Assembly (NCBI GenBank): GCA_964619535.1
Contig: CAZUEX010000002.1
Location: 1-64,000 of the forward strand
Length of the DNA: 64,000 bases
Source: Leptonema sp964619535
GTDB lineage: Bacteria > Spirochaetota > Leptospiria > Leptospirales > Leptonemataceae
Direction: 5' to 3'
The notes under the pieces were generated by a model. That model worked only from the letters and a program-made list of their open reading frames with translations, was not told the DNA's origin and ran no database searches. The translations under genes were made by a program, and so were the position numbers. Of the stretch, positions 7,672-16,831 are shown in pieces (position 1 is the stretch's first letter; the number at the start of each line of letters is the position of its first letter).

Positions 7672-10600
7672 ATGGACCATTTGCTTTATCACAACTTCTT
7701 TACCGTATCCGGACTGAACTACAGTATCTTTACTCTGTTCTTTGCCGGCTATTTGCTTACCCTGCGGAATCGAACGAAAGCGACACGTGATCTGATATTC
7801 CTTTTCGGCATCATCTCCTTGATGGCGCTTGCCTACTTTCTGGCCTATCTGATTCCGCGACCGGTATTTGCCTATCACCGCTGGATCAGTGTGGGCGTGT
7901 CGCTTTTTGGAACATCACATATTGTTCTTTTTCTGCTGCACTATCCGCAGCCGATCTGGCCTCGGTTTCGAAAGATCTACTTCTGGAGCACCTTCCTTGT
8001 TTCCGGTTCGGTTACGCTGGCCTTCATCATCCAGTCTCTGTCGGCTCCGAAGGTCTATGAGTTTGACGGCCATTACTACGATGTCGATCTGCCTGTGCTC
8101 GGTCGGATCATCGGCGCCCTGATTCTTCTCTATGTTCTCTTTTTTATTGTGGCAGGCATTGTAAGGATCATTCGCACGAAGAAGCGTTTCCCCATCGTTG
8201 TCATGCTGCTTGGCTTTATCTTCATCGTTTTCGTTCCCGGCGTGTTTAACCTTCTGAATCGTCTGAATCTTGTGGATCGAGAGATCTTCCAGACGGTATG
8301 GAATATATCCGGAGTGGCCGGCGCCTTCGTCTTTCTTGTGATCTACATGAATCACATGACGGAGCGGACGACTCTTTTGATGAAGCTTTACGCCATCTCG
8401 CTTGTGACGGTGCTGTTAATCCTGCAGGCAATCAACTTTCACATTTTAAGAGATCGCGAAGAGATCTATGATGATCTTCAGATACAGAAGGCCTACAGGG
8501 CCATTGTTGATAGCTCTTACAGGTCTGATGACCTGGCCTGTATTGCACGCGTGAATGACGATGGATCTTCGTCGACGATCTATGCATCGGAGTCCTTTCC
8601 AGGACTGTGCGGCCAATCCTCTGTGGCGCAGGCCACACAGGGGGTGCTGTTTCGGTATATGCATGGCGATAGCCTGGAAACGATTGAAGATACGATGGTA
8701 AGGTCTCTTCTGCCGGCACTTGCAGGGACCATAGAATGGCTTAAGAATGAAAGCGAACGACATACATCGGCCGGCCTGGATGAGGCAGGCCACCGCCGCC
8801 AGATTCTGAAGGATCTGAAGCAGGGACGTAATCGAATTCGGCGGATCAGGGCGATTATTGAGCGTCTTCGCGGTGTCGATCTTCGCACGGAGTTTGAAGC
8901 GGCTGTAGCCCCGCTGCGTAACGATCCCTTTCTTGCTCCGCGATTAAATGCGGTGCTGTCCGGGCCGGATGAGTTTTTCAAGGACCGACACAGCCTGCTT
9001 TCTCTGTTTCCTGAGCCTCTGTCTGCAGGCGATCGCGGATACGGACTGGACCGCCTGAGCGGACCACCGGCAACGCCTCTTGCAGGCAAGTACATCACCT
9101 ACTATCTTTCATCGGGAAGAACGCTGTATCAGGTGGATTTTCGTTACGAGGATTACAGGCTTTTTCTGAATGAAGCCTCCTCGGTGATGAACAATCTCCA
9201 GCTCGGAGTAACCGGGCTTATCATGCTCGGCTATCCTGTGTTCTTTCTGGGAGCGCTTCTGCGTCCCCTGCGTTCGTTGCTTGGTGGGGTTGAGAACGTC
9301 AATCGCGGCGATCTGGACGTGCAGGTACCCGTAAAGGTTCACGACGAAATCGGTTACCTGACCCGGAACTTTAACAGCATGGTGGACAGCATCCGTTCCG
9401 CCAGGGCCGAATTGCGGGAATATGCCGATCAGCTGGAGCAACGCGTTATAGAGAGAACGGAAGAGCTTCAGAATACGCTTGTAGAGGTTCGAAGCCTTAA
9501 AGAGGGGCAGGATGGTGACTATTTTCTCACCTCACTGCTGCTGCGTCCCCTGTCGGCCAATCATGTTCCCGACGACAGCCCCTGTGAAGTGGAGTTTGTG
9601 GTTAAGCAGAAGAAGCAGTTTACCTTTCGGCACTGGAAAGAGGAGATCGGCGGAGATCTGTGCACCGCTCACCGAATCGTCCTGCGAGGTCGTCCCTACA
9701 TCTTTGGCGTCAATGCAGATGCCATGGGTAAGTCGATACAGGGAGCAGGCGGTGCACTGGTCCTTGGCGCTGTGATTGAATCGCTGGTGGAACGTACCAA
9801 ATACTCGGAACTGGATCGAGAGCTCCTTCCAGAGCGATGGTTGAAGCTGGCATTTGTAGAATTGCACAGGGTCTTCGAGAGCTTTGACGGCTCCATGCTT
9901 GTGTCGCTTATCATGACCCTCGTCGATGAAGAAACAGGCTTTGCCTATTATATCAATGCCGAACACCCACTTCCGGTGCTTTTGCGCGATGGAAAGGCTT
10001 CTTTTATTGAGCAGGCTGAACCACTTCGCAAGCTGGGTATGACAGGAATGAGTGGTTTTATTTCGATTCAAACCTTCTCGTTGCAGCCAGAAGATGTTTT
10101 GATTTTCGGTTCCGATGGCAAGGATGACCTTGTACTGGATGAACGAGATGGGGTACGTGTCATCAATGAAGATGAAAGCCTCTTTCTGAGCATTGCAGCA
10201 GAGGCAGAGGGCAGCCCTTCTCGCATGGCAGAGATCCTGGCAGAAAGGTATGAACTCATGGATGACCTGTCCATCATGGCCATCCGTTACCGGCCGGATT
10301 CTGAAGAGCATCGCCGCAGGCGTGCCATTTCGCGGCAGCTAAAGGAAAGTATGGAAGCGGTTCGCAGCGGTGCCATCGAGCCACATCAGGGCATCCAGCT
10401 GCTTGTTAAGGGGCTGTCGGAGTATCCTGACAATGTTCATCTGCACAGGCAGCTGGCCTCACTGTATCTGAAAACCGGACAGTACGGAAGGGCGATCATC
10501 CACATGGAAAAATACCTGCGTTTCAGGCCAGAGGATGATGACATGCTTTACAGGCTCTTTGTACTGATGAAAAAGCGCAACCTTCTGGCCCGGGCTGCTG

Positions 10601-10749
10601 AGTACGGCGAGGTGTATCATCTGCGTCATCCGGATGACTATCGCATTACAAAGGCCCTGGTGGAAGTATACGGAAAGCTGAACAACAGGGCCCGAGAAGA
10701 GAAGTTCCGCAAACGGCTGGAAGTGATGCAACAGGAAGGCGAGGGTTAA
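7672..10749 (+). CDS. Membrane sensor with HAMP, SpoIIE-type PP2C phosphatase and TPR domains
   Basis: A 1025-residue signalling protein. About eight hydrophobic helices fill residues 15-262, then an extracytoplasmic region (about 265-505), another helix (about 507-530) and a HAMP domain with coiled coil (about 530-605, containing NRGDLDVQVPVKVHDEIGYL). The PP2C/SpoIIE domain (about 620-885) keeps metal-binding acidic residues in EEIGGDL, VNADAMGKSIQGAGGALVLG and FGSDGKDDL. TPR-like helices fill the C terminus (about 905-1020). Such enzymes dephosphorylate STAS-domain anti-sigma antagonists; a STAS protein lies 2 kb away in the che operon. The target is not shown by sequence. Its stop overlaps the end of the convergent UbiD gene by four bases. 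Confidence 0.85.
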   Translation: MDHLLYHNFFTVSGLNYSIFTLFFAGYLLTLRNRTKATRDLIFLFGIISLMALAYFLAYLIPRPVFAYHRWISVGVSLFGTSHIVLFLLHYPQPIWPRFRKIYFWSTFLVSGSVTLAFIIQSLSAPKVYEFDGHYYDVDLPVLGRIIGALILLYVLFFIVAGIVRIIRTKKRFPIVVMLLGFIFIVFVPGVFNLLNRLNLVDREIFQTVWNISGVAGAFVFLVIYMNHMTERTTLLMKLYAISLVTVLLILQAINFHILRDREEIYDDLQIQKAYRAIVDSSYRSDDLACIARVNDDGSSSTIYASESFPGLCGQSSVAQATQGVLFRYMHGDSLETIEDTMVRSLLPALAGTIEWLKNESERHTSAGLDEAGHRRQILKDLKQGRNRIRRIRAIIERLRGVDLRTEFEAAVAPLRNDPFLAPRLNAVLSGPDEFFKDRHSLLSLFPEPLSAGDRGYGLDRLSGPPATPLAGKYITYYLSSGRTLYQVDFRYEDYRLFLNEASSVMNNLQLGVTGLIMLGYPVFFLGALLRPLRSLLGGVENVNRGDLDVQVPVKVHDEIGYLTRNFNSMVDSIRSARAELREYADQLEQRVIERTEELQNTLVEVRSLKEGQDGDYFLTSLLLRPLSANHVPDDSPCEVEFVVKQKKQFTFRHWKEEIGGDLCTAHRIVLRGRPYIFGVNADAMGKSIQGAGGALVLGAVIESLVERTKYSELDRELLPERWLKLAFVELHRVFESFDGSMLVSLIMTLVDEETGFAYYINAEHPLPVLLRDGKASFIEQAEPLRKLGMTGMSGFISIQTFSLQPEDVLIFGSDGKDDLVLDERDGVRVINEDESLFLSIAAEAEGSPSRMAEILAERYELMDDLSIMAIRYRPDSEEHRRRRAISRQLKESMEAVRSGAIEPHQGIQLLVKGLSEYPDNVHLHRQLASLYLKTGQYGRAIIHMEKYLRFRPEDDDMLYRLFVLMKKRNLLARAAEYGEVYHLRHPDDYRITKALVEVYGKLNNRAREEKFRKRLEVMQQEGEG

Positions 10750-12587
10750 CCCCAGCGTTCCAGAGCCCCGCCTTTCTGGAAGTGCCGATCCGCGCGACGT
10801 TTTGTTTCCGGATCTTCTTCCAGGGGCGGAGGCATATGCTGCTTCAGCCGTGCATCCAGAAGAAGCGGACCGTTGCATCCCCAGTGCCTGGATTTCGTAA
10901 AGGCATGAAGGCCATGGACGTCCTGTGCCGGGTTGGAGCGGGTGAAGGTAACCCACGCAAAGTTTGCAAACGAGGCTGCCGTAAAGGCAGGATCGTCGCA
11001 GAGGACGATCCACGCCACACCCTGAAAGGCCTGCGGATGTGTTTTCTCAAACTCTTCCAGCATCTTGATAAGGCCTGGCAGTTCAGGATCGTCTTCGTTG
11101 CGCCCGCGCTTTGATGGTTCCGTCGCTATGGCAATGACCCCGGGTCTTACAAGGGCCGGACGCAGATGGCTGCCAGCCTCTCGTAAAGGTGCAGGCAGCT
11201 CGGTGCACAGCCGGCGTACCGGTGGGCCGTAGCAGGCCAGCACAAGCTTGGATCCTTCGTTCAGTGCCGTTCCGGAATAATCCAGGGTATCGATGGTTGT
11301 ACCCGTCTGAAAATGCAGATCACGACGAAAGTCCAGACGCTCGAGGCAGTAATCGAAGAATTGCTCCGCATTGTGAGGATCCGGTGCATCTCCGGCTGCA
11401 ATCATGAGATACTTGGCCAGAGAGGCCTGGCCGAACCCAAGAACGGCGTTGGCAATCGTTAGAATTTCGCGAGGCTTTTGCTCCTTTTCAAACGGCGTAT
11501 AACGTTCACTGCCAAGGGCAAGCAAAAGGGGATGAACTCCGGCAGCATCTACGGCATGCATGGCCTTCAGTCCCGGCACACTTACAGGAACCATCGGACC
11601 GGTTAACTCGTGAATTAGCTGTCCGAAGATTGTATCCTCTGCCGGTGGCCGGCTGACAACGGTAAAAGGCCATATGGCACCGGGACGGTGAAAGACACCA
11701 TCCACCCTTAGAACCGGAAACTCATGCTGCAGGCTGTAGTATCCAAGATGGTCGCCAAAAGGGCCTTCGGGCAGGGTGGCTGGCTCAACGGTTCCAACGA
11801 TGCAGAAATCGGCATCGGCCGCTATACGGTATCCCCGGTGCACTGTATGGCGAAAGCGTCGACCGGCCAGCGCCCCTGCAAAGGCCGTTTCAGGCAGGCC
11901 TTCGGGAAGAGGCATCACGGCTGCCACCGAATGAGCCGGTGGACCTCCCACAAAGATGCTGACGCGAAGAGGCTTTCCTGCGGCCAGGGCCTTTTGATGA
12001 TGGACCCCGATGCCCCTGTGAATCTGATAATGCAGGCCGATCTGCTGGTTTGTTTCGTAGCGGTTCCCGGACAGTTGAATTCGGTACATCCCCATATTCG
12101 ACGACAGGATTCCGGGATTGTCCGGGTCCTCGGTTAACACCTGCGGAAGCGTAATAAAGGGGCCTCCATCAAGCGGCCAGGAGCGAGGGGCCGGAAGCTT
12201 ATCGATAGTGGTCTGATGGGCCAGAACCGGTGCAAAACGACAGCGTCGTGGCAGGGCCTTCAATGCTGCAAAAGGAAGGCGCAGCAGGCGTCCGGGCTGG
12301 CTCAGAAGGGATGGAGGATGTGCCCTTGCTGCAATCAGGGCCTGTACGTCATCGAGAGTATGACGAAAAAGAAAGCGTGCACGTTCGATGGTACCGAACA
12401 GATTCGAAACAGCGGGAAACGGTGAGCCCTTTACGTTTTCATAGAGAATGGCCGGTCCGCCTCTTTCGAAGATACGGCGGTGGATGGCAGCCATTTCAAG
12501 ATCGGGATCGACCTCTTCTGAAATACGCACGAGGTGTCCGTGCTTTTCAAGGTCCTGAACGGCATGATGGGTGGAGCGGTAGGCCAT
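10746..12587 (-). CDS. UbiD-family decarboxylase
   Basis: A UbiD-type prenylated-FMN-dependent decarboxylase of about 613 residues; E. coli UbiD is about 497, so this is one of the longer members. Family landmarks are the N-terminal LEKHGHLVRISEEVDPDLE, GPAILYENVKGSPFPAVSN, the active-site region TLPEGPFGDHLGYYS and the later LAKYLMIAAGD. Known members act on 4-hydroxybenzoate-derived or futalosine-pathway quinone precursors, or on other aromatic acids. No other quinone gene is adjacent, so the substrate is open. The start is uncertain: ATG 12587 fits the family N terminus, while a TTG at 12632 would add 15 Cys-rich residues. No prenyl-FMN synthase (UbiX) gene lies in the window. Confidence 0.88.
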   Translation of the reverse strand: MAYRSTHHAVQDLEKHGHLVRISEEVDPDLEMAAIHRRIFERGGPAILYENVKGSPFPAVSNLFGTIERARFLFRHTLDDVQALIAARAHPPSLLSQPGRLLRLPFAALKALPRRCRFAPVLAHQTTIDKLPAPRSWPLDGGPFITLPQVLTEDPDNPGILSSNMGMYRIQLSGNRYETNQQIGLHYQIHRGIGVHHQKALAAGKPLRVSIFVGGPPAHSVAAVMPLPEGLPETAFAGALAGRRFRHTVHRGYRIAADADFCIVGTVEPATLPEGPFGDHLGYYSLQHEFPVLRVDGVFHRPGAIWPFTVVSRPPAEDTIFGQLIHELTGPMVPVSVPGLKAMHAVDAAGVHPLLLALGSERYTPFEKEQKPREILTIANAVLGFGQASLAKYLMIAAGDAPDPHNAEQFFDYCLERLDFRRDLHFQTGTTIDTLDYSGTALNEGSKLVLACYGPPVRRLCTELPAPLREAGSHLRPALVRPGVIAIATEPSKRGRNEDDPELPGLIKMLEEFEKTHPQAFQGVAWIVLCDDPAFTAASFANFAWVTFTRSNPAQDVHGLHAFTKSRHWGCNGPLLLDARLKQHMPPPLEEDPETKRRADRHFQKGGALERWG

Positions 12588-12646
12588 GGCGTTAGCGCAA
12601 GAAATGCAACAGGCAGGCCTGAGGTCTACCAAATAACGGGGATGGG

Positions 12647-13231
12647 TTATTCTTTGCCGAAGGAGATCTTCTTGATGACATCCTTATGGCAGAAGGCCCG
12701 TTCACCGGAAGGCGGGCCCTGGATGCCTGTGAACCAGGTATTGTCCTTTCGTAGAAGATCCATCCAGAATGAGTACAGAAGTATGTCGCCGTTATGATTG
12801 GAGAACTGCATCTTGTGGAAGAACGGCGGAATGGGCTTCTCAACGATCAGCGTGGAGCCTGCCAGTTCGACGCGATAGCGGCTGACATCAAAGCGGTAGA
12901 CGCGTCCGTCCTTGCCTTTGCCCTGTTCCACAGGAGTCCAGCGTTCAAATTCGATGCCCTTGATATCCGCAACCCGGACCTTTTTGATAAACTCCAGACC
13001 GTCGACGGTATGGGTAAAAAGCAGGGTATCGGGAATTTCCAGATAGACTCGCCCCTTTAGCGTCCTGCCATCGCATAACGAAACGGTAGCCGGAAGTTCG
13101 CGTTTGGGCTGGCGCTGTTTTTCCTTTTTATCTGTGGATGAGGGAGTATCTCCCTGTGAAGCGTCGCGTCCCGGCAGAGGAGACACGGCAAAAGTAATAA
13201 CGCATAGTATTGAAAAAAGAAAACGCCTCAT
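12647..13231 (-). CDS. Exported protein of unknown function
   Basis: A 194-residue protein with a Sec signal peptide (MRRFLFSILCVITFAVSPLPG) followed by a charged, low-complexity linker (about 24-48) and a beta-rich body containing VSLCDGRTLKGRVYLEIPDTL. The phrase resembles small SH3-like barrels that begin with a 'V.L.dGr.l.G.v' strand, but I cannot assign a family. It lies 60 bases after the DUF2147 gene on the same strand and 59 bases before the UbiD gene. It contains two cysteines in the mature part (CDG and AFCHKD) that could form a disulfide. Confidence 0.7.
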   Translation of the reverse strand: MRRFLFSILCVITFAVSPLPGRDASQGDTPSSTDKKEKQRQPKRELPATVSLCDGRTLKGRVYLEIPDTLLFTHTVDGLEFIKKVRVADIKGIEFERWTPVEQGKGKDGRVYRFDVSRYRVELAGSTLIVEKPIPPFFHKMQFSNHNGDILLYSFWMDLLRKDNTWFTGIQGPPSGERAFCHKDVIKKISFGKE

Positions 13232-13290
13232 TCAAACGAACCTACCTCAAAACCTGCAGGCGAAAGGCGGCAGCCTTTCGCCCATCAAAA

Positions 13291-13728
13291 TCACAGTCGA
13301 TGCCAGGTTTGCGATCGACCGAGCAGAGAAACGCCGAGGAAACCGCGCACTATGAGCTTGTTCCCTTCGACCCTGATTTTACATGAATAGATCTTTCCAT
13401 TCTTGGGATCCATAATCTGGCCGCCGGTCCATTCGTTGCCGTCTTTTTTCAGCCCCCAGAGGATGGTCAGGCCTACCAGTGGTTTGTTTTTTGCCTGTCC
13501 TGGACACTTATCGCATACCTTGCCTTCATCTTCGGGGTTAAGCAGCTTCTGGATTTGACCATAAAGGACGCCATTGTGTTCGTAAATCTTTACGTAAGAC
13601 TTGGCCTCGCCAGTTTCATCATCAATGGTTTTCCATACCCCCACCGGACTTTGAGCAAAGAGCGAAGAGGCGAACAACATCACACCGATTACGGTGATCT
13701 TTTTCATATTCGTAGCCAGTTTCATCAT
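13291..13728 (-). CDS. DUF2147-family exported protein
   Basis: A 145-residue secreted protein. The signal peptide ends about MLFASSLFAQS, and the body has the DUF2147 pattern: PVGVWKTIDDETGEAKSYVKIYE, a CxxC in KVCDKCPGQAKNKPLVG, LTILWGLKKDGNEWTGGQIMDPKNGKIY and a final strand with GFLGVSLLGRSQTW. The family is a small lipocalin-like barrel found in the periplasm of many Gram-negatives; its ligand is not known. Two adjacent ATGs follow AAGGAGGAG, giving a very strong ribosome site. The 134 bases upstream to the next gene show no clear promoter. Confidence 0.85.
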   Translation of the reverse strand: MMKLATNMKKITVIGVMLFASSLFAQSPVGVWKTIDDETGEAKSYVKIYEHNGVLYGQIQKLLNPEDEGKVCDKCPGQAKNKPLVGLTILWGLKKDGNEWTGGQIMDPKNGKIYSCKIRVEGNKLIVRGFLGVSLLGRSQTWHRL

Positions 13729-13862
13729 GAAACTCCTCCTTAAATCATCAAATCATCCAAATTCACAGAAAGCATTCACGCCACTGTTTGACGAACGGAT
13801 CTCATCACCGGTTCGACATTCCTCGTAGATGAAGGTCCTTGATCGAAACGTCAACCAGAATT

Positions 13863-14987
13863 TCAGATGAGATTCCTCAAGGAGCCTGCGATACGCTCAA
13901 CGTTATTTGCTGTCAAAGCCGGATAAACAGGGATACATACGGCCCTGCGAAACAATCGCTCAGCATTGGGAAACTCCATAGGCGGCATGGCCAGGTAGTG
14001 ATGCAATGGAGTGGGGATACGCTGTACTCCGATCTGCAAAGCCTTGAAATAACGTTGCACCTCTTCCGGCGGCCGGGACACAACGACAGGCATACGATGA
14101 TACGTATCAGGACCGGGATTTGTAAAGCAGCTCTGATGCTTTGTAAGTCGTAAGGTTTCCAGATACTTTACGCCGATCTTCTTGCGGCGGGTAATCATCT
14201 GGCCGAGTCTGGAAAGCTGATGAAGCCCCATGGCTGCCTGAAAATCCTCGAGGCGGTAATCGTAGGCTACGGTATGCGGATCGCGACTGTGCCCGTAGCG
14301 CATGCCGGCCATCTTCTTCAGAAGGGCATTCTGTGAAGAGCAGAGGAAGGCGCCGTTCCCGGTAGTGATGATATCATCTTCAGCCAGACCACAGAGCATG
14401 ATATCGCCGGCATGTCCGTAGGTTTCGCCGGTTTCTGTTGTGGAGCCGAGAACACCGGTGATATCTTCAATGATATGCACGCCTTTCGCGCGAATCTCAT
14501 CTACCGGAGCTTCGCAGGGACTGCCATAGATATGATCAAGGATAAAAACATCACCCGGATGCAGCTCTTCCAGCATGGCCTGAATGGCTTCAGGAGCAGG
14601 ATGAAAACTGCTTCGTCCTGCATCAAGCAGACGAACCGAGGCTCCTGTGTATCGCGCTGCATCGAGGGCTGCAACGGAGGTCAGGGCATTCATCCATACC
14701 GTTGTCGTCGGTCCGGAATCAACTGCCAGCAATGCCAGATGATAGGCAGCTGCCAGAGAGTTGACGGCCAGGGCCCGTTTGTATCCCACCGCATCGGCCA
14801 GAGCCTTTTCGAAGCGCTCGGCAACGGAACCCGATCCAATCTGATCATCAATCAGACACTGTAATACGGCCTCCAGCTCTTCTCTGGATAAGGCGGGGCG
14901 ACTTGCTTCGATTGCCTTTGGTCTTGCCGGTTCGATGGCCCTTGCTCGTGAACCGGATCTATAGATTCCCGAAATGGAGCTGCTCAT
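13863..14987 (-). CDS. DegT/DnrJ/EryC1-fold protein lacking the PLP lysine
   Basis: A 374-residue member of the sugar aminotransferase family (fold type I). The PLP-ring Asp is present in HIIEDITGVLGS and the C-terminal domain is intact (RRAVCIPVYPALT). However, an ungapped alignment of the active-site segment, DIMLCGLAEDDIITTGNGAF, to the usual dFacFSFHpTKniTTGEGGm puts Asp where the Schiff-base Lys should be (residue 205), Ala for His and Gly for Ser. The phosphate-binding SGT is also changed (NSLAAAY). So ordinary transamination is unlikely; a structural, regulatory or lysine-independent role is possible. The start ATG 14987 is preceded by AGAGGA; ATG 14993 is the alternative. The neighbouring manA gene suggests a link to sugar-nucleotide metabolism, which is unproven. 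Confidence 0.8.
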   Translation of the reverse strand: MSSSISGIYRSGSRARAIEPARPKAIEASRPALSREELEAVLQCLIDDQIGSGSVAERFEKALADAVGYKRALAVNSLAAAYHLALLAVDSGPTTTVWMNALTSVAALDAARYTGASVRLLDAGRSSFHPAPEAIQAMLEELHPGDVFILDHIYGSPCEAPVDEIRAKGVHIIEDITGVLGSTTETGETYGHAGDIMLCGLAEDDIITTGNGAFLCSSQNALLKKMAGMRYGHSRDPHTVAYDYRLEDFQAAMGLHQLSRLGQMITRRKKIGVKYLETLRLTKHQSCFTNPGPDTYHRMPVVVSRPPEEVQRYFKALQIGVQRIPTPLHHYLAMPPMEFPNAERLFRRAVCIPVYPALTANNVERIAGSLRNLI

Positions 14988-15125
14988 TGGCATTCCTCTT
15001 TTTTTATTTTCCCTGTGATCCCTTGAATGGATAACAGGTCAGGCTTTCAGTATAGGACAGGAGCGCCTGGCTTGCACTGTAAAAATGCCAGGGAAATTGC
15101 ACTGCCATACAGGCCTTTGGTGCCA

Positions 15126-15155
15126 ATAATCGTATTATGTCGTATTTCCTGTCAA
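15126..15155 (-). promoter_or_regulatory. Candidate sigma-70 promoter with direct repeat
   Basis: On the minus strand a perfect -35 TTGACA (15155-15150) is followed after 18 bases by GATTAT (15131-15126, four of six to consensus), about 140 bases before the DegT-like gene. The spacer contains AATACGA twice, ten bases apart, a face-of-helix repeat that could be an operator. The rest of this 211-base gap holds nothing else I can name. Confidence 0.5.
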
Positions 15156-15198
15156 GCGGGAAAAATGCGGCCAGGCCGACCGGGCTTCCGCTACACTG

Positions 15199-16479
15199 CT
15201 AAAGGGCAGTGCTTGCTTCGTAGATGCGCGAATTGGCCTCGGGTTCTATAAAGGCCTGGATGCCACGGTCGGACAGGTCTCCGGGAATAAACAATGCTTC
15301 GGCCTCGGCAATGTCCACCTTGCCTTCCTGGTCGCCCTGCATGACCCGCAATGTAGCATTGCCTTCGAGAAAGAGAACAATGGACAGAGGGCGCAAAGGC
15401 ACCCTGGCCACGGGGCGTTCCGGTTGATGCAGCAGGCTGACGCGAAAGTCTTTGACCGGCACCGGATACGTGGCCGGATACGGCAGCGCCCCTTCTGGCT
15501 CGGGAAGGAGAATGCGAGCAGGGCTGTCATCGTATGTAAGCATCGAGAGCAGGGTTGGCAGGTCCTTGAACTTGGAGGTCAGTCCTCCTCTGACGACGTT
15601 ATCGGATGAGGCCATGCATTCGAGAATCTGTCCTTTTAGATAGGCATGGGGTTCATTGGGCCCCAGAAAGATCGCTTCACCCGGTTTCAGGTTTAGATAG
15701 TTTAACAGATAGATGGCGAAGATGCCCGGGTCTTCAGGGCCGTAGAACTCCACAAGCCTGACAAACCAGTTATCTCGTTCAGATCCACGCATCTGCCCAA
15801 GCATGTGGAGCAGGTCTGTGGCATGCTTTCGTATCGTAGACGGATCGGCCTGCATGATGCGACCGTATACCTGGCGTAGTTCATCGGCAGGGCTCCGACC
15901 ACGGGTCTGGTCTGTCGGTAACCCATGATCATCAAAGCCACACAGGGCGGCCAGAGCGGGTAAGCGGGCTGCCTCCTGGTGCAGCTCTGCAACGGGACGA
16001 AATCCAGCCATTGCTTCGAAGTGTCCGAGGCAGATGGCAAGTTCGGGCTTGTGATTGTCGTCGGGATAGTGTTCGGGGTCTTCGCGGTGCAGCTGCTCGG
16101 CACGCCTTTTGTCGGGATGCGCCTGAATGGACAGAGGTTTGGCTGCATCCAGTACCTTAAAAAGAAAAGGCAGTGTTGTATAACCCTTCCTGTGCAGGCG
16201 ACCGAGAAAATGCCCGGGATCTTTCTGAATGGCTTCGTTCAGGGCCAGCTCTTCGGTGTGGAGCTGACCGGGCTTGACGTTGAAATGATAGCCCTGCACG
16301 CGCGAAGGTGCGGAGGGGTGTGCACCTTTCCACATCTCAGCCATGGGACGTGGCTCAACCGGCTGTCCGGTTCGTTTCTGCACCAGTCTGTGAATCAGAC
16401 CGTCTGTGCTTCCCCAATCGTAGCCCTGGATGGCGGGCAGGAGTCGATAGAAGATCGGATAGCTATCTTGTGCGTTCAT
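15199..16479 (-). CDS. manA: Mannose-6-phosphate isomerase, type I
   Basis: A 426-residue zinc enzyme interconverting mannose-6-phosphate and fructose-6-phosphate, the entry to GDP-mannose and mannose-containing surface sugars. It begins with YRLLPAIQGYDWGSTDGL; the zinc-site motif is SIQAHPDK, followed by KPELAICLGHFEAMAGFRP and GPNEPHAYLKG, all diagnostic of the type I family. The length is normal. It starts two bases after a short membrane-protein ORF, so the two are probably co-transcribed. A small inverted repeat (CACTGC/GCAGTG, 15194-15211) overlaps the stop codon and may help end the message. Confidence 0.93.
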   Translation of the reverse strand: MNAQDSYPIFYRLLPAIQGYDWGSTDGLIHRLVQKRTGQPVEPRPMAEMWKGAHPSAPSRVQGYHFNVKPGQLHTEELALNEAIQKDPGHFLGRLHRKGYTTLPFLFKVLDAAKPLSIQAHPDKRRAEQLHREDPEHYPDDNHKPELAICLGHFEAMAGFRPVAELHQEAARLPALAALCGFDDHGLPTDQTRGRSPADELRQVYGRIMQADPSTIRKHATDLLHMLGQMRGSERDNWFVRLVEFYGPEDPGIFAIYLLNYLNLKPGEAIFLGPNEPHAYLKGQILECMASSDNVVRGGLTSKFKDLPTLLSMLTYDDSPARILLPEPEGALPYPATYPVPVKDFRVSLLHQPERPVARVPLRPLSIVLFLEGNATLRVMQGDQEGKVDIAEAEALFIPGDLSDRGIQAFIEPEANSRIYEASTAL

Positions 16480-16481
16480 AC

Positions 16482-16697
16482 TCAGATATTATGCACGGGC
16501 CCGGGTAAGGCCGGAGGAACTCGTTCCTGTTGAGTGCGAAAGGGAAAAGACCATTCGGGAAGGAACCTTGCGGTAAACAGCAATATGACAAAGGCCAGGA
16601 AGCTGAAGTAAAGAAATGCCTTCCACAGGCCAACGGAAGGATCCGTAAACAGCGATCGTAGGTCGCTCTGGATGAGGTTTCGGATGCGCTCGATCAC
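16482..16697 (-). CDS. Small single-pass membrane protein
   Basis: A 71-residue ORF with GTG start, an amphipathic charged N terminus (MIERIRNLIQSDLRSLF), one strong hydrophobic helix (about 27-45, AFLYFSFLAFVILLFTARF) and a proline-rich tail. It ends two bases before the manA start on the same strand, which supports it being a real gene of that operon. I do not recognise a family. The short length and GTG start leave doubt. Confidence 0.5.
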   Translation of the reverse strand: MIERIRNLIQSDLRSLFTDPSVGLWKAFLYFSFLAFVILLFTARFLPEWSFPFRTQQERVPPALPGPVHNI

Positions 16698-16831
16698 AGA
16701 TCCAGGGAAATCACATGCCAGTAGATTTCAACAGGAAAATGCAGCACGAATTCAGCAAGCGATCGAGCCCGTCACGAGACTGCAGATAGAAAGGGTTGCC
16801 TGGCCGCTTGCATTGCAGAGTCTGTTCGGAG

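Noticed and set aside
9532..10311. A 259-residue minus-strand ORF
   Set aside because: It is opposite the conserved phosphatase domain of the sensor protein; no ribosome site or recognisable domain.
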